From Kitasatospora mediocidica KCTC 9733 (GTDB lineage: Bacteria > Actinomycetota > Actinomycetes > Streptomycetales > Streptomycetaceae), in NCBI RefSeq assembly GCF_000744225.1, contig NZ_JQLN01000001.1, positions 434,001 to 498,000 on the forward strand: a stretch of 64,000 bases of DNA, given 5' to 3'. Below the pieces are notes generated by a model, which worked only from the letters and a program-made list of their open reading frames with translations, searched no databases and was not told where the DNA came from. The position numbers and the translations under genes were made by a program. Shown one piece after another: positions 40,427 through 49,623 of this stretch. Within the stretch, counting starts at the first letter, position 1. Each line of letters begins with the position of its first letter.

Positions 40427-41527
40427 GTGCCGTCTTCCTCAGCGCTCAGCGCGCGCGCCGCCACCACCACCACCTCTCGGCGTGCGGTGCTCGGGCTCGC
40501 GGCGGCGGCCGCCGGGACGCTGGGCGTCGGGGCCGGGCCGGCCGCCGCGTCGGGCGGGGGTGTGGTGCCGACCCTGAGCCTGCTGCTGGCGGCGGACCAG
40601 GCCAGTGACCGGGTGCTGCTGCTGGATCCGAACGACCCGTCGTGGTGGCAGGGCGGCGCCGCGCAGCGGCGGGCGGCGGCGCGGGTGGCGCTGTGGTCGT
40701 GGTCGGCGCTCGACGACACCGGCCTCGGCGCGCTGGACCCCGCGCGCAGTTGGCAGCTGGTCAGCGACGCGAAGTACCGCTTCCTGCGGGGCCGGCAATG
40801 GGTGCTCTGCTGTGCCTCGGAGGGGCTGGCCGCGGTGCTGCCCTATCCGGCCGGCGGTGCCGCCTGGGCCACCACGGCCGACGGGAACCTGCACGCCATC
40901 GAGCTCCTGCCGGACGGCAATGTCGCGATCGCCGCCAGCGAGGGCGGGTACATCCGCCTCTACGCCGCCTCCCAGGGCCCCCGGGCGACCCGGAACGTCC
41001 AGCTCGACCTGGTCGGCGCGCACGGCCTGTACTGGGACGCCGTCCACCACCTGCTCTGGGCGCTGGGCAGCGAACGGCTCGTCGGGCTGGCCGTCGGCGG
41101 CACCCCGGCCGCCCCGCAGTTGTCCGTCGTGCGCGTCGTGCACCTGCCCGACCCCGGCGGCCACGACCTGACGCCGGTGGCCCAGGACCACGACCGGCTG
41201 TGGGTCGCCACCGGTCGCCGGGTGTTCCAGTACTCCGTCTCCGAGGACGCCTTCGTCGGCTACGCCGGGCAGCGGGAGATCGACCTGCGGGGGGTCAAGA
41301 GCGTCGGCGACGACCCGGTCACCGGGCAGGTCCTGACGGTGGTCCCGAGCACCGACAACCCGTGCCCGTGGTGCACCTCGACCGTCAGCTTCCACCGGCC
41401 CGACGGCAGCCGGCGGATCGAGGGGACGAGCCTGTACCGGGCCCGGTGGATGCCCCGGCCGCCTGGCGGCGTCAGGAGCGCGCCGGACGCCACATGGTCG
41501 TCACCACGTGACCGGACGGGACGGTGA
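40427..41527 (+). CDS. Tat-secreted beta-propeller-like protein (DUF6528-like)
   Basis: 366 residues from GTG 40427. The N-terminus has a twin-arginine signal (TTSRRAVLGLAAAAAGTLG) followed by a small-residue stretch. The mature part is built of repeated four-strand blades such as NLHAIELLPDGNVAIAASEGGYIRLYA, GLYWDAVHHLLWALGSERLVGL and DRLWVATGRRVFQYSV. This fits a six-bladed propeller. I associate this Streptomyces family with DUF6528, from memory. It folds in the cytoplasm and is exported. Its end overlaps the converging GNAT gene by 56 bp. Confidence 0.72.
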   Translation: MPSSSALSARAATTTTSRRAVLGLAAAAAGTLGVGAGPAAASGGGVVPTLSLLLAADQASDRVLLLDPNDPSWWQGGAAQRRAAARVALWSWSALDDTGLGALDPARSWQLVSDAKYRFLRGRQWVLCCASEGLAAVLPYPAGGAAWATTADGNLHAIELLPDGNVAIAASEGGYIRLYAASQGPRATRNVQLDLVGAHGLYWDAVHHLLWALGSERLVGLAVGGTPAAPQLSVVRVVHLPDPGGHDLTPVAQDHDRLWVATGRRVFQYSVSEDAFVGYAGQREIDLRGVKSVGDDPVTGQVLTVVPSTDNPCPWCTSTVSFHRPDGSRRIEGTSLYRARWMPRPPGGVRSAPDATWSSPRDRTGR

Positions 41528-42080
41528 CCGTGCCGCTCGGGGTGAAGCCGACGGCGGCGTAGCGCGCGTTGTTGGCGGGGTTGCAGGACTCCAGGTAGGC
41601 GGGCGCGCCGAGGGCGTCGATCCGCGCCAGGCTCTCCCGCAGCAGGCCCATCCCGAGGCCGTGCCCGCGGTGGTCGCTGTGGGTGGCGAGCAGGCTCAGG
41701 AAGAAGTGCGGCTCGCTCGGGTAGTGCGCCTCCAGCCGCTCCAGGATCTCCAGGACCCCGGCGGCGGTGCTCGGGCCCGCGGCGTCGACCAGGTAGTCCT
41801 CGAAGCCGTCGGCCTCCTCGGGCGACAACTCGATGCCGCCCGGCGGGATCCACAGCGCCGCGGCCTCGACCTTCTCGGTCACCAGCATCCACGGGTAGCG
41901 CAGCGCGGAGGTGGCGAAGAGCCGCCACATCGCCGCCGCCTGCTCGGCGCGCCGCCCGACGTCGGGGAAGGCCGGTCCCCACAGCGGGTCGTCGAAGAAC
42001 GCGGTGGTCAGGGCGGCGACGATCGCGTCCACGTCGGCGGGGGTCGCCACGCGCGCGGGGACGGCGGGAGGAGTGATCAC
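41472..42080 (-). CDS. GNAT-family N-acetyltransferase
   Basis: 202 residues from GTG 42080. The GNAT fold is visible: an N-terminal helix (ADVDAIVAALTTAFFDDP), motif A strand (FFLSLLATHSDHRGHGLGMGLLRESLARID) with the acetyl-CoA loop HRGHGLG, then AYLESCNPANNARYAAVGF for motif B. It would transfer an acetyl group from acetyl-CoA to a small amine. Its substrate cannot be inferred. It overlaps the 3' end of the Tat-secreted gene and is preceded by a strong hairpin belonging to the next minus-strand gene. Confidence 0.85.
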   Translation of the reverse strand: MITPPAVPARVATPADVDAIVAALTTAFFDDPLWGPAFPDVGRRAEQAAAMWRLFATSALRYPWMLVTEKVEAAALWIPPGGIELSPEEADGFEDYLVDAAGPSTAAGVLEILERLEAHYPSEPHFFLSLLATHSDHRGHGLGMGLLRESLARIDALGAPAYLESCNPANNARYAAVGFTPSGTVTVPSGHVVTTMWRPARS

Positions 42081-42098
42081 CCTGCCAGGGTAAGCGCA

Positions 42099-42136
42099 CG
42101 GCGCGGTGGGGCGGCGGCTGCCGTCCCACCGCGCCG
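42099..42136. terminator. Hairpin downstream of the sialidase-like gene
   Basis: CGGCGCGGTGGG (42099-42110) pairs perfectly with CCCACCGCGCCG (42125-42136) around a 14-nt loop. It lies 18 bp beyond the stop of the minus-strand gene ending at 42155. Confidence 0.7.
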
Positions 42137-42154
42137 GGTCAGCGCGTCAGCGGA

Positions 42155-44224
42155 TCAACGCGTCCAGTGCGGGCGCAGCGTGACGCTGAGAATGGTGCGG
42201 TACTCGGCGGGCTGGGCCGCCGGGACGGTGTACGGCGCGGCCGGGTTGGTGCCGTAGACGGCGCCGGTGCCGGGCAGCGGCTTGGGGGTGGAGTAGCCGG
42301 CGAAGAGCATCGTCAGGCTGCCGTTGTCGTTCTGCACCACGGTCGGGTCGTAGACCCGGCCCGCGTAGTAGCCCGAGACGCCCAGGGCGCCGCCGGTCGC
42401 GGCCTGCTGGGCCAGCGCCGAGAAGGAGTAGTCGGTGCCGATCAGCTTCTGCGGGGCAGACCAGTTCTTCCCGTCCTTGGAGGAGGCGTAGAAGATCTGG
42501 TTGAAGGCGTCGCTGTCGCCGTCCGAGGCGTACGCGCCGGACAGGAAAAGGCCGTAGCTGCCGTCGGGGTTGGTGATGACGGTGCCGCGCGAGCCGATCC
42601 AGCGCAGCACGGAGTCGCTGGTGCTGGTCGGGTCGCCGAGGCCGCTGACCTGGCCGAGGTCGGTGAAGTGCAGGCCGTCGGTGGTGTAGGCGGCGCGGAC
42701 CACGGTGTAGTCCTCGTTGTTGCCGTACAGCGACTTGGGCTTGTTCTTGCCCTCGCCGATCGCCGCCAGCTGCGCGTACGGGGTGACCGCCGCGCCGGGC
42801 GCGCCGACGCTGCTGCCCTTGGCCACCGTGCCGGTGCCGCCGGTGCAGCCGGTGAGGTGGGTGGCGTCGGCGCCGGTGCAGGTGACCTGGACGATGCCGG
42901 CCGCCGTGCCGAGGCTGACGGTGACCGAGCCGCCGGCCGGCTTCAGCGCGGTGCTGTCCGCCACCGGGAGGGTCGCGGCCGGCAGGGTGACCGCGGCCGT
43001 GGTGGTGGTCGGCGTGAAGTAGTTGAGGATCTTCTCGGTGTAGAGCACCGCGACGCTGCCCTTGGGCGCGCCCTGGTAGTGCGGGATGGTGCTGATGATG
43101 CCGTCGGGCGCGATCAGGCCGGAGGTCTGCTGCGCGGTCGCCGGGATCAGCGCGTCCGCGGTGATCGCGTCGCCCGCGGCGACGGTGACGCCGCCCGCCG
43201 TACGCGTGGTGCAGCCGGTGAAGGCCGTCGCGGTGGCGGTGGCGTCGTTGCAGTCGACCGTGACGCCGTCGACCGTGAAGTGGCCCGGCTGCTCGAAGTT
43301 CGCGGTGTTGGCGGCGGCGATGGTGACGCCGGCGCCGCCCGGTCCGGCCGGGACGGTGACGGGCGCGGTGGCGGTGGTGCTGCCGCCCTGGCCGACCGGC
43401 TCGGCGGCGGGCAGGCCGGCCAGCTGGTTGCCGTCCTTGGGGGTCAGGTGGTGGACGATCAGGTTGGTGCCCAGTGCGTCGCCGGAGGGGCGCGAGAGCG
43501 TGTAGAGCACCTGGCCGGAGTGGCCGGTGCCCGCGTAGTTCGGGACCTTCAGGACGAACGCGTGGCCCTGGCCGTCGTCGTTGGTGTTGCCGTTCGGGCA
43601 CAGGCCGGCGTTCTGCTCCAGTGCCTCGCCCGCGTACTTCCAGGTCTTGCCGTGGTCGGTGGAGGTGGCGGCGACCACCGCCTCGTCACCGTCCTTGGGA
43701 CGGTAGTCGAACAGGCCCGACAGCGTGTCGCCGCCGTCGTCGCTGGTCACGAACGGGAAGTAGTAGGGCTGCATCGGCAGCGTGCTGCCCTTGGGCTGGC
43801 GGACCACCGTACCGGTCTCGGGGGTGGCGCCGCCGCTGGAGCAGTAGCCCGTGAGCGGGCCGGGGGTGCCGGTGACGCCGCTGGCGGCCGGGACCGCGCC
43901 GGTGCCGGACGGGTCGACGGCCAGGTTGGGGTAGGTCACGCCGCCGACGGTGACCGTGCCGCTGCCGCCGCCCGAGTAGACCGGCAGGCTGTTGCTGTAC
44001 GAGGCACCCTGCGTCGGGTCGCCCTGCGCGAGGGTCCAGGGACCGCCCTTGACCTTGTCGACCACGGGCGTGCCGACGGTGTAGCCGAGCACACCGTGCT
44101 GGTGGTGCCCCCAGTCCCAGCCGTCGCCCTGGCCGGCGGCCAGGGCGGGGCCGGCGGTGGCAGTGAGCGCGGCGAGCGTGGTCACCGCCAGAGCGGCTGC
44201 TGTCGCGATACGGCGACGAGGCAT
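42155..44224 (-). CDS. Large secreted protein, sialidase/BNR-propeller-like
   Basis: 689 residues from ATG 44224 behind GGAGGG. It has a Sec signal (residues 1-30, ending PALAAG). The chain alternates strand-rich parts with Asp-box-like elements (STDHGKTWKYAGEAL; SKDGKNWSAPQKL; TTDGLHFTDLGQV), as in BNR/sialidase propellers. The internal region (about 270-480) contains several Thr/Ala-rich low-complexity stretches and Cys-containing repeats (VDCNDATATATAFTGC and VTCTGADATHLTGC), which suggest two Ig-like insertions. No catalytic Asp/Glu/Tyr set can be named, so sialidase activity is uncertain. It is divergent from the phosphodiesterase gene. Confidence 0.65.
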   Translation of the reverse strand: MPRRRIATAAALAVTTLAALTATAGPALAAGQGDGWDWGHHQHGVLGYTVGTPVVDKVKGGPWTLAQGDPTQGASYSNSLPVYSGGGSGTVTVGGVTYPNLAVDPSGTGAVPAASGVTGTPGPLTGYCSSGGATPETGTVVRQPKGSTLPMQPYYFPFVTSDDGGDTLSGLFDYRPKDGDEAVVAATSTDHGKTWKYAGEALEQNAGLCPNGNTNDDGQGHAFVLKVPNYAGTGHSGQVLYTLSRPSGDALGTNLIVHHLTPKDGNQLAGLPAAEPVGQGGSTTATAPVTVPAGPGGAGVTIAAANTANFEQPGHFTVDGVTVDCNDATATATAFTGCTTRTAGGVTVAAGDAITADALIPATAQQTSGLIAPDGIISTIPHYQGAPKGSVAVLYTEKILNYFTPTTTTAAVTLPAATLPVADSTALKPAGGSVTVSLGTAAGIVQVTCTGADATHLTGCTGGTGTVAKGSSVGAPGAAVTPYAQLAAIGEGKNKPKSLYGNNEDYTVVRAAYTTDGLHFTDLGQVSGLGDPTSTSDSVLRWIGSRGTVITNPDGSYGLFLSGAYASDGDSDAFNQIFYASSKDGKNWSAPQKLIGTDYSFSALAQQAATGGALGVSGYYAGRVYDPTVVQNDNGSLTMLFAGYSTPKPLPGTGAVYGTNPAAPYTVPAAQPAEYRTILSVTLRPHWTR

Positions 44225-44489
44225 GTCTGTCCCTCCGTTAGACGTCCCGTGCCGATGCGCCGCACGGGTCAGCGCAGATCCTGACGCCCTGCCGGGACCG
44301 GCACGAGAGGTCTGCACCAGTGTTCACCGACCGTTCGCCCCACGGCCCTGCAACGCACCGCGTGGGCCACTCATCGCCTGGTTACCCGCCAGGAGTTCAC
44401 CCGCCCGCTGCCCCCGGGCCACCCCAGCCCGCTACTCATGACCCGAACACAGAACCTTGCCACCGCACGTGAGTTCCCTGGAGAGCCCT

Positions 44490-46136
44490 GTGACCCGTCG
44501 TTCCCTTCGTCCGGCCGCCGTCCTCGGTATGGCCGGGCTGCTCGGCGGGGCGTGCCTCGCCCCGGCCTACGCCGCTCCGGCCGCGGGCCACGCCGCCGCC
44601 AAGCACGTCCTGCTGATCTCGGTCGACGGGATGCACCAGTCCGACCTGGCCTGGTACATCGCCCAGCACCCGCAGTCGGCGCTGGCCCGCCTGGTGCGTG
44701 GCGGGGTGGAGTACACCGGGGCGAAGACCACCACGCCCTCCGACAGCTTCCCCGGGATGGTTGCGCAGGCCACCGGCGGCGGCCCGGGCACCAGCGGCAT
44801 CTACTACGACGACACCTACAACGCCGCGCTGCTCCCGGCCGGCACCACCAGTTGCAAGGGCGTCAAGCCCGGCGTGGAGGTGGACCTCACCGAGGACCTC
44901 GACCTCAACAAGGCCTCCATCGACGCCGGCCAGGGCCTGGCGAACCTCCCGGCGAGCATCCTGTCGATGACCGGCGACCCCACCAAGCTGCTCAACCCGG
45001 CCACGCTGCCGGTCGACCCGGCCACCTGCAAGCCGGTCTACCCGCACTCCTACCTCCAGGTGAACACCATCTTCGAGGTGGCCCGGCAGGCCGGTCTGCG
45101 CACCGCCTGGTCCGACAAGCACGCCGCGTACGAGATCCTCGACGGGCCCTCGGGCACCGGCATCCAGGACCTCTTCACCCCGGAGATCAACTCCGACGCG
45201 CTCGGCTACCCCGCGGGCAACGACTGGACCACCGACAACAAGGCCACCGAGCAGTACGACACCTACAAGGTGCAGGCCGTCCTCAACGAGATCGACGGCT
45301 ACGACCACAGCCGCACCCAGAAGGTCGGCACGCCCGCGATCTTCGGCCTCAACTTCCAGTCGGTGTCGACCGCCGAGAAGCTGCCCGCCTCCGAGGGCCT
45401 GGCCGGCGGCTACACCGCGCCGAACGTGCCCGGCCCGCTGCTGCAGCGGAACCTGGACTACGTGAACACCCAGATCGGCGAGCTCACCGCCGAGTTGCGC
45501 AAGCAGCACCTCCAGGACAGCACCACGGTGATCCTCTCCGCCAAGCACGGCCAGTCCCCCACCGACCCGTCCGCGCTCACCCGCGTCGACGACGGCCCGC
45601 TGCTCGACGGCCTGAACGCCGCCTGGAAGAAGCTCCACCCGGGCACCGCGGACCTGGTCGCGCACGCCGTGGACGACGACGGCATGTTGATCTGGCTCTC
45701 GGACCGCTCCAAGGCCGCGACCGACTTCGCCAAGAGCTACCTGCTCGCGCAGAACGGCACCGGCACCGACATCAACGCCAAGCCGAAGGCGTTCACCGCC
45801 GGCGGCCTGACGAAGGTGTACGCGGGCGCCGACGCGGCCCGCTACTTCGGTGTGGCCCCCGGCGACGCCCGGGTGCCCGACCTCTTCGGGATCGGCCAGC
45901 AGGGCGTGGTCTACACCGGCGGCACCAAGAAGATCGCCGAGCACGGCGGGGCGCACGCCGACGACCTGGACGTGCCGCTGGTGGTCTCCGGTGCGGGCAC
46001 GCCCGACCGGGTGCGGGACGGCGCCACCGTCCACACCACCCAGATCGCCCCGACCATCCTGTCCCTGCTCGGCCTCAACCCGCAGAAGCTGCAGGCCGTC
46101 CGCCAGGAGGGCACCGCCGTCCTGCCGGTGCGCTGA
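44490..46136 (+). CDS. Secreted alkaline phosphatase-superfamily/nucleotide pyrophosphatase-like enzyme
   Basis: 548 residues from GTG 44490 behind GGAGAG. It has a Sec signal (ends APAYAAPAAG). The metal-binding start is HVLLISVDGMHQSDL, and the Thr nucleophile region is TPSDSFPGMVAQATGG (Thr/Ser position in TTTPSDSFPG). SDKHAAYEIL and VILSAKHGQSPTD follow, and DDLDVPLVVSGAGTPD and TTQIAPTILSLLGLNP end the fold. This is the pattern of type I phosphodiesterase/nucleotide pyrophosphatase proteins. It probably hydrolyses phosphodiesters outside the cell, serving phosphate or nucleotide salvage. Confidence 0.8.
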   Translation: MTRRSLRPAAVLGMAGLLGGACLAPAYAAPAAGHAAAKHVLLISVDGMHQSDLAWYIAQHPQSALARLVRGGVEYTGAKTTTPSDSFPGMVAQATGGGPGTSGIYYDDTYNAALLPAGTTSCKGVKPGVEVDLTEDLDLNKASIDAGQGLANLPASILSMTGDPTKLLNPATLPVDPATCKPVYPHSYLQVNTIFEVARQAGLRTAWSDKHAAYEILDGPSGTGIQDLFTPEINSDALGYPAGNDWTTDNKATEQYDTYKVQAVLNEIDGYDHSRTQKVGTPAIFGLNFQSVSTAEKLPASEGLAGGYTAPNVPGPLLQRNLDYVNTQIGELTAELRKQHLQDSTTVILSAKHGQSPTDPSALTRVDDGPLLDGLNAAWKKLHPGTADLVAHAVDDDGMLIWLSDRSKAATDFAKSYLLAQNGTGTDINAKPKAFTAGGLTKVYAGADAARYFGVAPGDARVPDLFGIGQQGVVYTGGTKKIAEHGGAHADDLDVPLVVSGAGTPDRVRDGATVHTTQIAPTILSLLGLNPQKLQAVRQEGTAVLPVR

Positions 46137-46176
46137 GGCACCAGAACGGCGACGTGCAAGCCCAGCGGCCTCCGGT

Positions 46177-46983
46177 TCAGCGCACCGGGGGCCGCTGCAG
46201 GAACTCCTCGACGAGCCGGAGCAGTTCCTCCGGCTTCTCCAGGACCGCCAGGTGGCCGGCGTCGAGTTCGACGAACTCGCTGCCCGGGATGGCCTCCTGG
46301 AACTCCCGGGCGTACCTGGGCTGGACCAGCTGGTCCAGCCGGTTGCCGATGACGAGCGTGGCGGCCTCGATCTTCGCCAGGCTGTCGCTGACGTCCAGCC
46401 GGCCGATCAGGTCGACCAGCGCGACCATGCCGGGCGAGGGCAGCAGTCCGGCCCGCAGCATCAGCCGCTCGCGCGGGGTGAGCGTGTCCAGGTAACGGTC
46501 CGAGACCGCGTGCAGGAGGGTGAACTCGGCGAAGGTGTTGGCGTCCACCTCCGCGAGCCGCTGCCAGGTGCGGGTGAACATGCGCTGCCACGGATGGCCG
46601 TAGTGGGCGAATCCTCCGCAGAGGACCAGCCGGCGCACGAGCCCGGGCTCCTGGGCCGCCGCAGCGGCGGCGACGACCGCGCCGGTGGAGAAGCCGATCA
46701 CGTCCACCGGGCCGCGCGCGGTCTCCCGCACCACCGCGAGAATCTGGTCGGCCAACCGGTCGACGTCCAACTCCCCTTCGGGGAGCGGCGTGAGGCTGCT
46801 CCCCGAATAGCCGGGCACGATCACCCTGCGGGTCTTCAGCAGCTCGTCGAGCAGGTGCGGAAAGCTGGTCTCCGGGTGCCCGCTCGCGCCATGCAGGAGG
46901 ACGACCTCCGGGCCCTGACCCTCGGCGTAGTAGCCGACGGACACCCCGTCGACGTCGACATGCTGCGGTTGCGTGCTGAACAT
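46177..46983 (-). CDS. Alpha/beta hydrolase, third gene of the TetR-controlled set
   Basis: 268 residues from ATG 46983. The oxyanion motif is VVLLHGASGHP and the nucleophile elbow is VIGFSTGAVVAAA (Ser in GFSTG). The catalytic Asp lies in VIGNRLDQLVQP and the His in LDAGHLAVLEKPEELL. It belongs to the 'alpha/beta fold hydrolase' group near esterases and carbon-carbon hydrolases. It follows the MFS gene by 53 bp on the same strand, and both probably form one operon controlled by the TetR-type regulator at 49057. The substrate is unknown. Confidence 0.85.
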   Translation of the reverse strand: MFSTQPQHVDVDGVSVGYYAEGQGPEVVLLHGASGHPETSFPHLLDELLKTRRVIVPGYSGSSLTPLPEGELDVDRLADQILAVVRETARGPVDVIGFSTGAVVAAAAAAQEPGLVRRLVLCGGFAHYGHPWQRMFTRTWQRLAEVDANTFAEFTLLHAVSDRYLDTLTPRERLMLRAGLLPSPGMVALVDLIGRLDVSDSLAKIEAATLVIGNRLDQLVQPRYAREFQEAIPGSEFVELDAGHLAVLEKPEELLRLVEEFLQRPPVR

Positions 46984-47036
46984 GGTTCCCCCTGAGTGGC
47001 GTTGCCCCCGAGCGCGGTCCGGGCGGACCTGGGGGT

Positions 47037-48272
47037 TCACTTCACCGGTACGGCCACCGCGTCGGCCTCCCGGACGTCCTGTGCCTCCTGCCGGTTCGAG
47101 GACCGCTTGGACCACCAGGTGAGCGTGGCCGCGACCAGCGCGAAGCCGGCGGAGACCGGCAGCAGGTAGGCGGCGGAACCGGCGGTGGCGAGCAACGAGG
47201 CGCCGATGACGCTGGACAGGAACTGTCCCAGATAGGCGCTGGAGGTGTTGAGCGAGGTCACCAGAGGCGCGCCGCCTTCGGGCGCGTACCCGATGATGCG
47301 GTGCTGCTGCGGTCCGATGACCGAGAAGGACACCACACCGCTGAGCGCCTGCAGCACGGCCACGAGGGCGAACTCGCCCCGGACCGTGAGCATCAGCAGG
47401 ACGACCACGGCGATCCCGGTGGTGGCACCCATGACGATGAGCCGCGGGTCGCGCCGGTCGGCCAGCGTGCCGGACATCAGGTTCCCGCCGGTGGCGGCGA
47501 TGCCGAACACCAGGAGCAGCACGGCGAGTCGGCCCTGATGACCGCCGATGGCAGGGGCGAAGACGGCGCTCATGTAGGTGAACGGCAGGAAGATCGCGAC
47601 GAAGGCCAGCACCGTGACGACCAGGACCTTCAGCACGCGCCGGTCGGTGAGCGGCGCCAGGCGCTGGCGCAGGGTGATGCTCTGGTCGAGCCTGATCTTC
47701 GGCAACAGGGTGGCGATGGCCACCGCGACCAGACCCGCCACGGCGGTGACGAACCAGATCGCCGCCTGCCAGCCCCAGGCGCTCCCGATGAACGTGCCCA
47801 GCGGGGCGCCCAGCACGAGGGCCAGCGTCGAGCCGGCGGTGACCATGGCGATGGCGCTGCCGCGTCGCTTGGGGCCGGCCAGCGTCGCGGCCGTCGCGAC
47901 GGCGTTGGCCGCGAACATCGCCGCGCCGGAGCCGGCGAGGACGCGGGAGGCGAGGATCAGGCCGTAGGGCTGCGCCAGCGCGGTGATCGCATTGCCTAAC
48001 CCGAGCAGCACGAGCGCGGTCACCAGGACCCGGCGCCGGGACCACTTGCTGGTGACGGTGGCCAGGACCGGCGACAGGATGGCGTACGCGAGCGTGAACA
48101 CGCTGACCAGCTGGCCGGCTTCGGCCGTGCTGATCTTCAGCGATTTCGTGATGTCGGGGAGCAGGCCGACGATGACGAATCCGTCGGTACCCACCGCGAA
48201 GGCGCCGAGCGTCAGCAGGGCGGTGCGTGCGCGCCAGCCGCGCCCCGGGGAGGTGGTGTCGGTGTCGCTCAT
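47037..48272 (-). CDS. MFS transporter, 12-TM (DHA1/AraJ type)
   Basis: 411 residues. Twelve hydrophobic segments are visible. Signatures are TLGAFAVGTDGFVIVGLLPDI, SVFTLAYAILSPVL and SRVLAGSGAAMFAANAVATAA, with motif A-like ATVTSKWSRRRVLVTAL. These are typical of drug or sugar efflux pumps such as AraJ/CmlR-type. It is preceded by an 18-bp operator (48308-48325) matching the one before the PPOX gene, so it should be TetR-controlled. Confidence 0.88.
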   Translation of the reverse strand: MSDTDTTSPGRGWRARTALLTLGAFAVGTDGFVIVGLLPDITKSLKISTAEAGQLVSVFTLAYAILSPVLATVTSKWSRRRVLVTALVLLGLGNAITALAQPYGLILASRVLAGSGAAMFAANAVATAATLAGPKRRGSAIAMVTAGSTLALVLGAPLGTFIGSAWGWQAAIWFVTAVAGLVAVAIATLLPKIRLDQSITLRQRLAPLTDRRVLKVLVVTVLAFVAIFLPFTYMSAVFAPAIGGHQGRLAVLLLVFGIAATGGNLMSGTLADRRDPRLIVMGATTGIAVVVLLMLTVRGEFALVAVLQALSGVVSFSVIGPQQHRIIGYAPEGGAPLVTSLNTSSAYLGQFLSSVIGASLLATAGSAAYLLPVSAGFALVAATLTWWSKRSSNRQEAQDVREADAVAVPVK

Positions 48273-48307
48273 CCGAATCCTGTTCTCTCACGATCCTTCT
48301 CAGGAGA

Positions 48308-48325
48308 CGGTACCGGTCGGTACCG
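48308..48325. promoter_or_regulatory. TetR-type operator, copy 1
   Basis: CGGTACCGGTCGGTACCG is a near-palindrome. It differs at two positions from CGGTACCGATCGGTTCCG at 49009, and both copies are followed by AAT. It lies 36 bp upstream of the MFS start. Confidence 0.7.
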
Positions 48326-48367
48326 AATCGGGTCAAGCAGATCCACGGCGCGCGAAGTTGACGACGG

Positions 48368-48988
48368 TCAGTGGTCGAGGCGAGCCCGCAGGCGGGCGTT
48401 CTCCTCCTCCAGCTCGGCCAGCCGTCGGCGCAGCGGCAGGGTGGCCTGGTCGACCTCTTCGGCGGTGTAGCGCGGGGTGATGTGCTGGTGGCAGTTCCAG
48501 GCGAGGCCCTCCACCCGGATCTCCAGCAGGCGCTCCACGCGCCCGTCCGTGCGCACCTCCTCCAGCCGCCGGGCGAGAGCGGGGTACTCCTCCGCGGACT
48601 TGACCTCCGCGCGACCGAGGATCTTCAACCGCGCCTGGCGTGCGTAGTCCATGAAGAACAGCGCCACCCGCCGGTCCTCGCGCACGTTGCCGACGGTGAT
48701 GTACTGCCGGTTCCCGCGGACGTCGGCGAAGGCGAGCGTGCGCTCGTCGAGCACGTGCACGAAGCCCTGCGGCCCGCCGCGGTACTGGATGTACGGCCAG
48801 CCGGTCTCGCTCACGCTGCCCAGGTAGAACCCGTCACGGGAGGCGATGAAGCCCCGCTCGGCCTCCCCCAGCAGGTCGGGTTCGTCGGCGGGCCCGGCCA
48901 GCGCGCGGCCCACCGCCCGTGCGCTGCCCTGCTCCTCCTGCACGTGGCGGACGCTGTCGGTATAGGCCAGATGTGCATAGCGACTCAT
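48368..48988 (-). CDS. Pyridoxamine 5'-phosphate oxidase-family protein
   Basis: 206 residues from ATG 48988. The split-barrel FMN-binding fold is shown by FYLGSVSETGWPYIQYRGG, LAFADVRGNRQYITVGNV and VALFFMDYARQARLKILGRAEV. Most members bind FMN or F420 and reduce small oxidants. The C-terminal helix (LPLRRRLAELEEENARLRARL) is a coiled coil that may aid dimerisation. It is divergent from the TetR gene and probably cotranscribed with the MFS and hydrolase genes. Confidence 0.85.
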   Translation of the reverse strand: MSRYAHLAYTDSVRHVQEEQGSARAVGRALAGPADEPDLLGEAERGFIASRDGFYLGSVSETGWPYIQYRGGPQGFVHVLDERTLAFADVRGNRQYITVGNVREDRRVALFFMDYARQARLKILGRAEVKSAEEYPALARRLEEVRTDGRVERLLEIRVEGLAWNCHQHITPRYTAEEVDQATLPLRRRLAELEEENARLRARLDH

Positions 48989-49008
48989 CGAATTGACTCC
49001 CAGCAGAA

Positions 49009-49026
49009 CGGTACCGATCGGTTCCG
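49009..49026. promoter_or_regulatory. TetR-type operator, copy 2
   Basis: CGGTACCGATCGGTTCCG lies between the divergent PPOX (start 48988) and TetR (start 49057) genes. It matches 16 of 18 positions of the copy at 48308. A further GGTACCG occurs at about 49038, which could be a half site. Confidence 0.7.
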
Positions 49027-49056
49027 AATAACGTCAAGGTACCGTACACTGACCAC

Positions 49057-49623
49057 ATGCCGACAGACGCACGAGAACGCCTCCTCCAGGGGGCCGAAGA
49101 GCTCTTCTACGAGGAGGGCATCCGCGCCGTCGGCGTGGAGCGGCTGCTGGCCGTCACCGGCGTCGGACGCGCCTCCTTCTACCGGCACTTCGCCGGCAAG
49201 GACGAGCTGGTCTACGCCGTCCTGAAGCGACGCGACGCCCACTGGCACGCCTGGCTGGAGGAGACGGTGACCGCCCACGGCGGCGGACCGCTCGCCGTCT
49301 TCGACGCCCTCGCGGAGTCCGCCGAGTCCGAGAACTTCCGCGGCTGCGCCTTCATCAACGCCATGGCCGAGGCCTCCGACCCGCACGGCGAGATCTTCCG
49401 CCTGGCGAACGAGCACAAGAACAAGGTGACCGCCCTCCTCGACCGCCTGATCGAGGAGCAGGGCCACCCCGACCACCGGGCGCTGGCCGAGCAGTTCATG
49501 CTGCTGATGGACGGCGCCACCGTCACCGCCATGCGCACCCGCGGCGGCGGCGCGGCCCGCCGGGCCCGGGCCATCGCCGAACGCCTGCTGGCCGCACCGC
49601 CGGTGGAGCCGGTTCCCGTTTAG
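49057..49623 (+). CDS. TetR-family repressor
   Basis: 188 residues. The N-terminal HTH is ARERLLQGAEELFYEEGIRAVGVERLLAVTGVGRASFYRHFAGKDELV, the textbook TetR pattern. The C-terminal ~130 residues form the ligand pocket and dimer helices. The operators at 49009 and 48308 lie beside its own promoter and the MFS gene. It probably represses itself and the PPOX-MFS-hydrolase genes until a drug or metabolite binds. Its stop overlaps the converging histidine kinase gene. Confidence 0.9.
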   Translation: MPTDARERLLQGAEELFYEEGIRAVGVERLLAVTGVGRASFYRHFAGKDELVYAVLKRRDAHWHAWLEETVTAHGGGPLAVFDALAESAESENFRGCAFINAMAEASDPHGEIFRLANEHKNKVTALLDRLIEEQGHPDHRALAEQFMLLMDGATVTAMRTRGGGAARRARAIAERLLAAPPVEPVPV

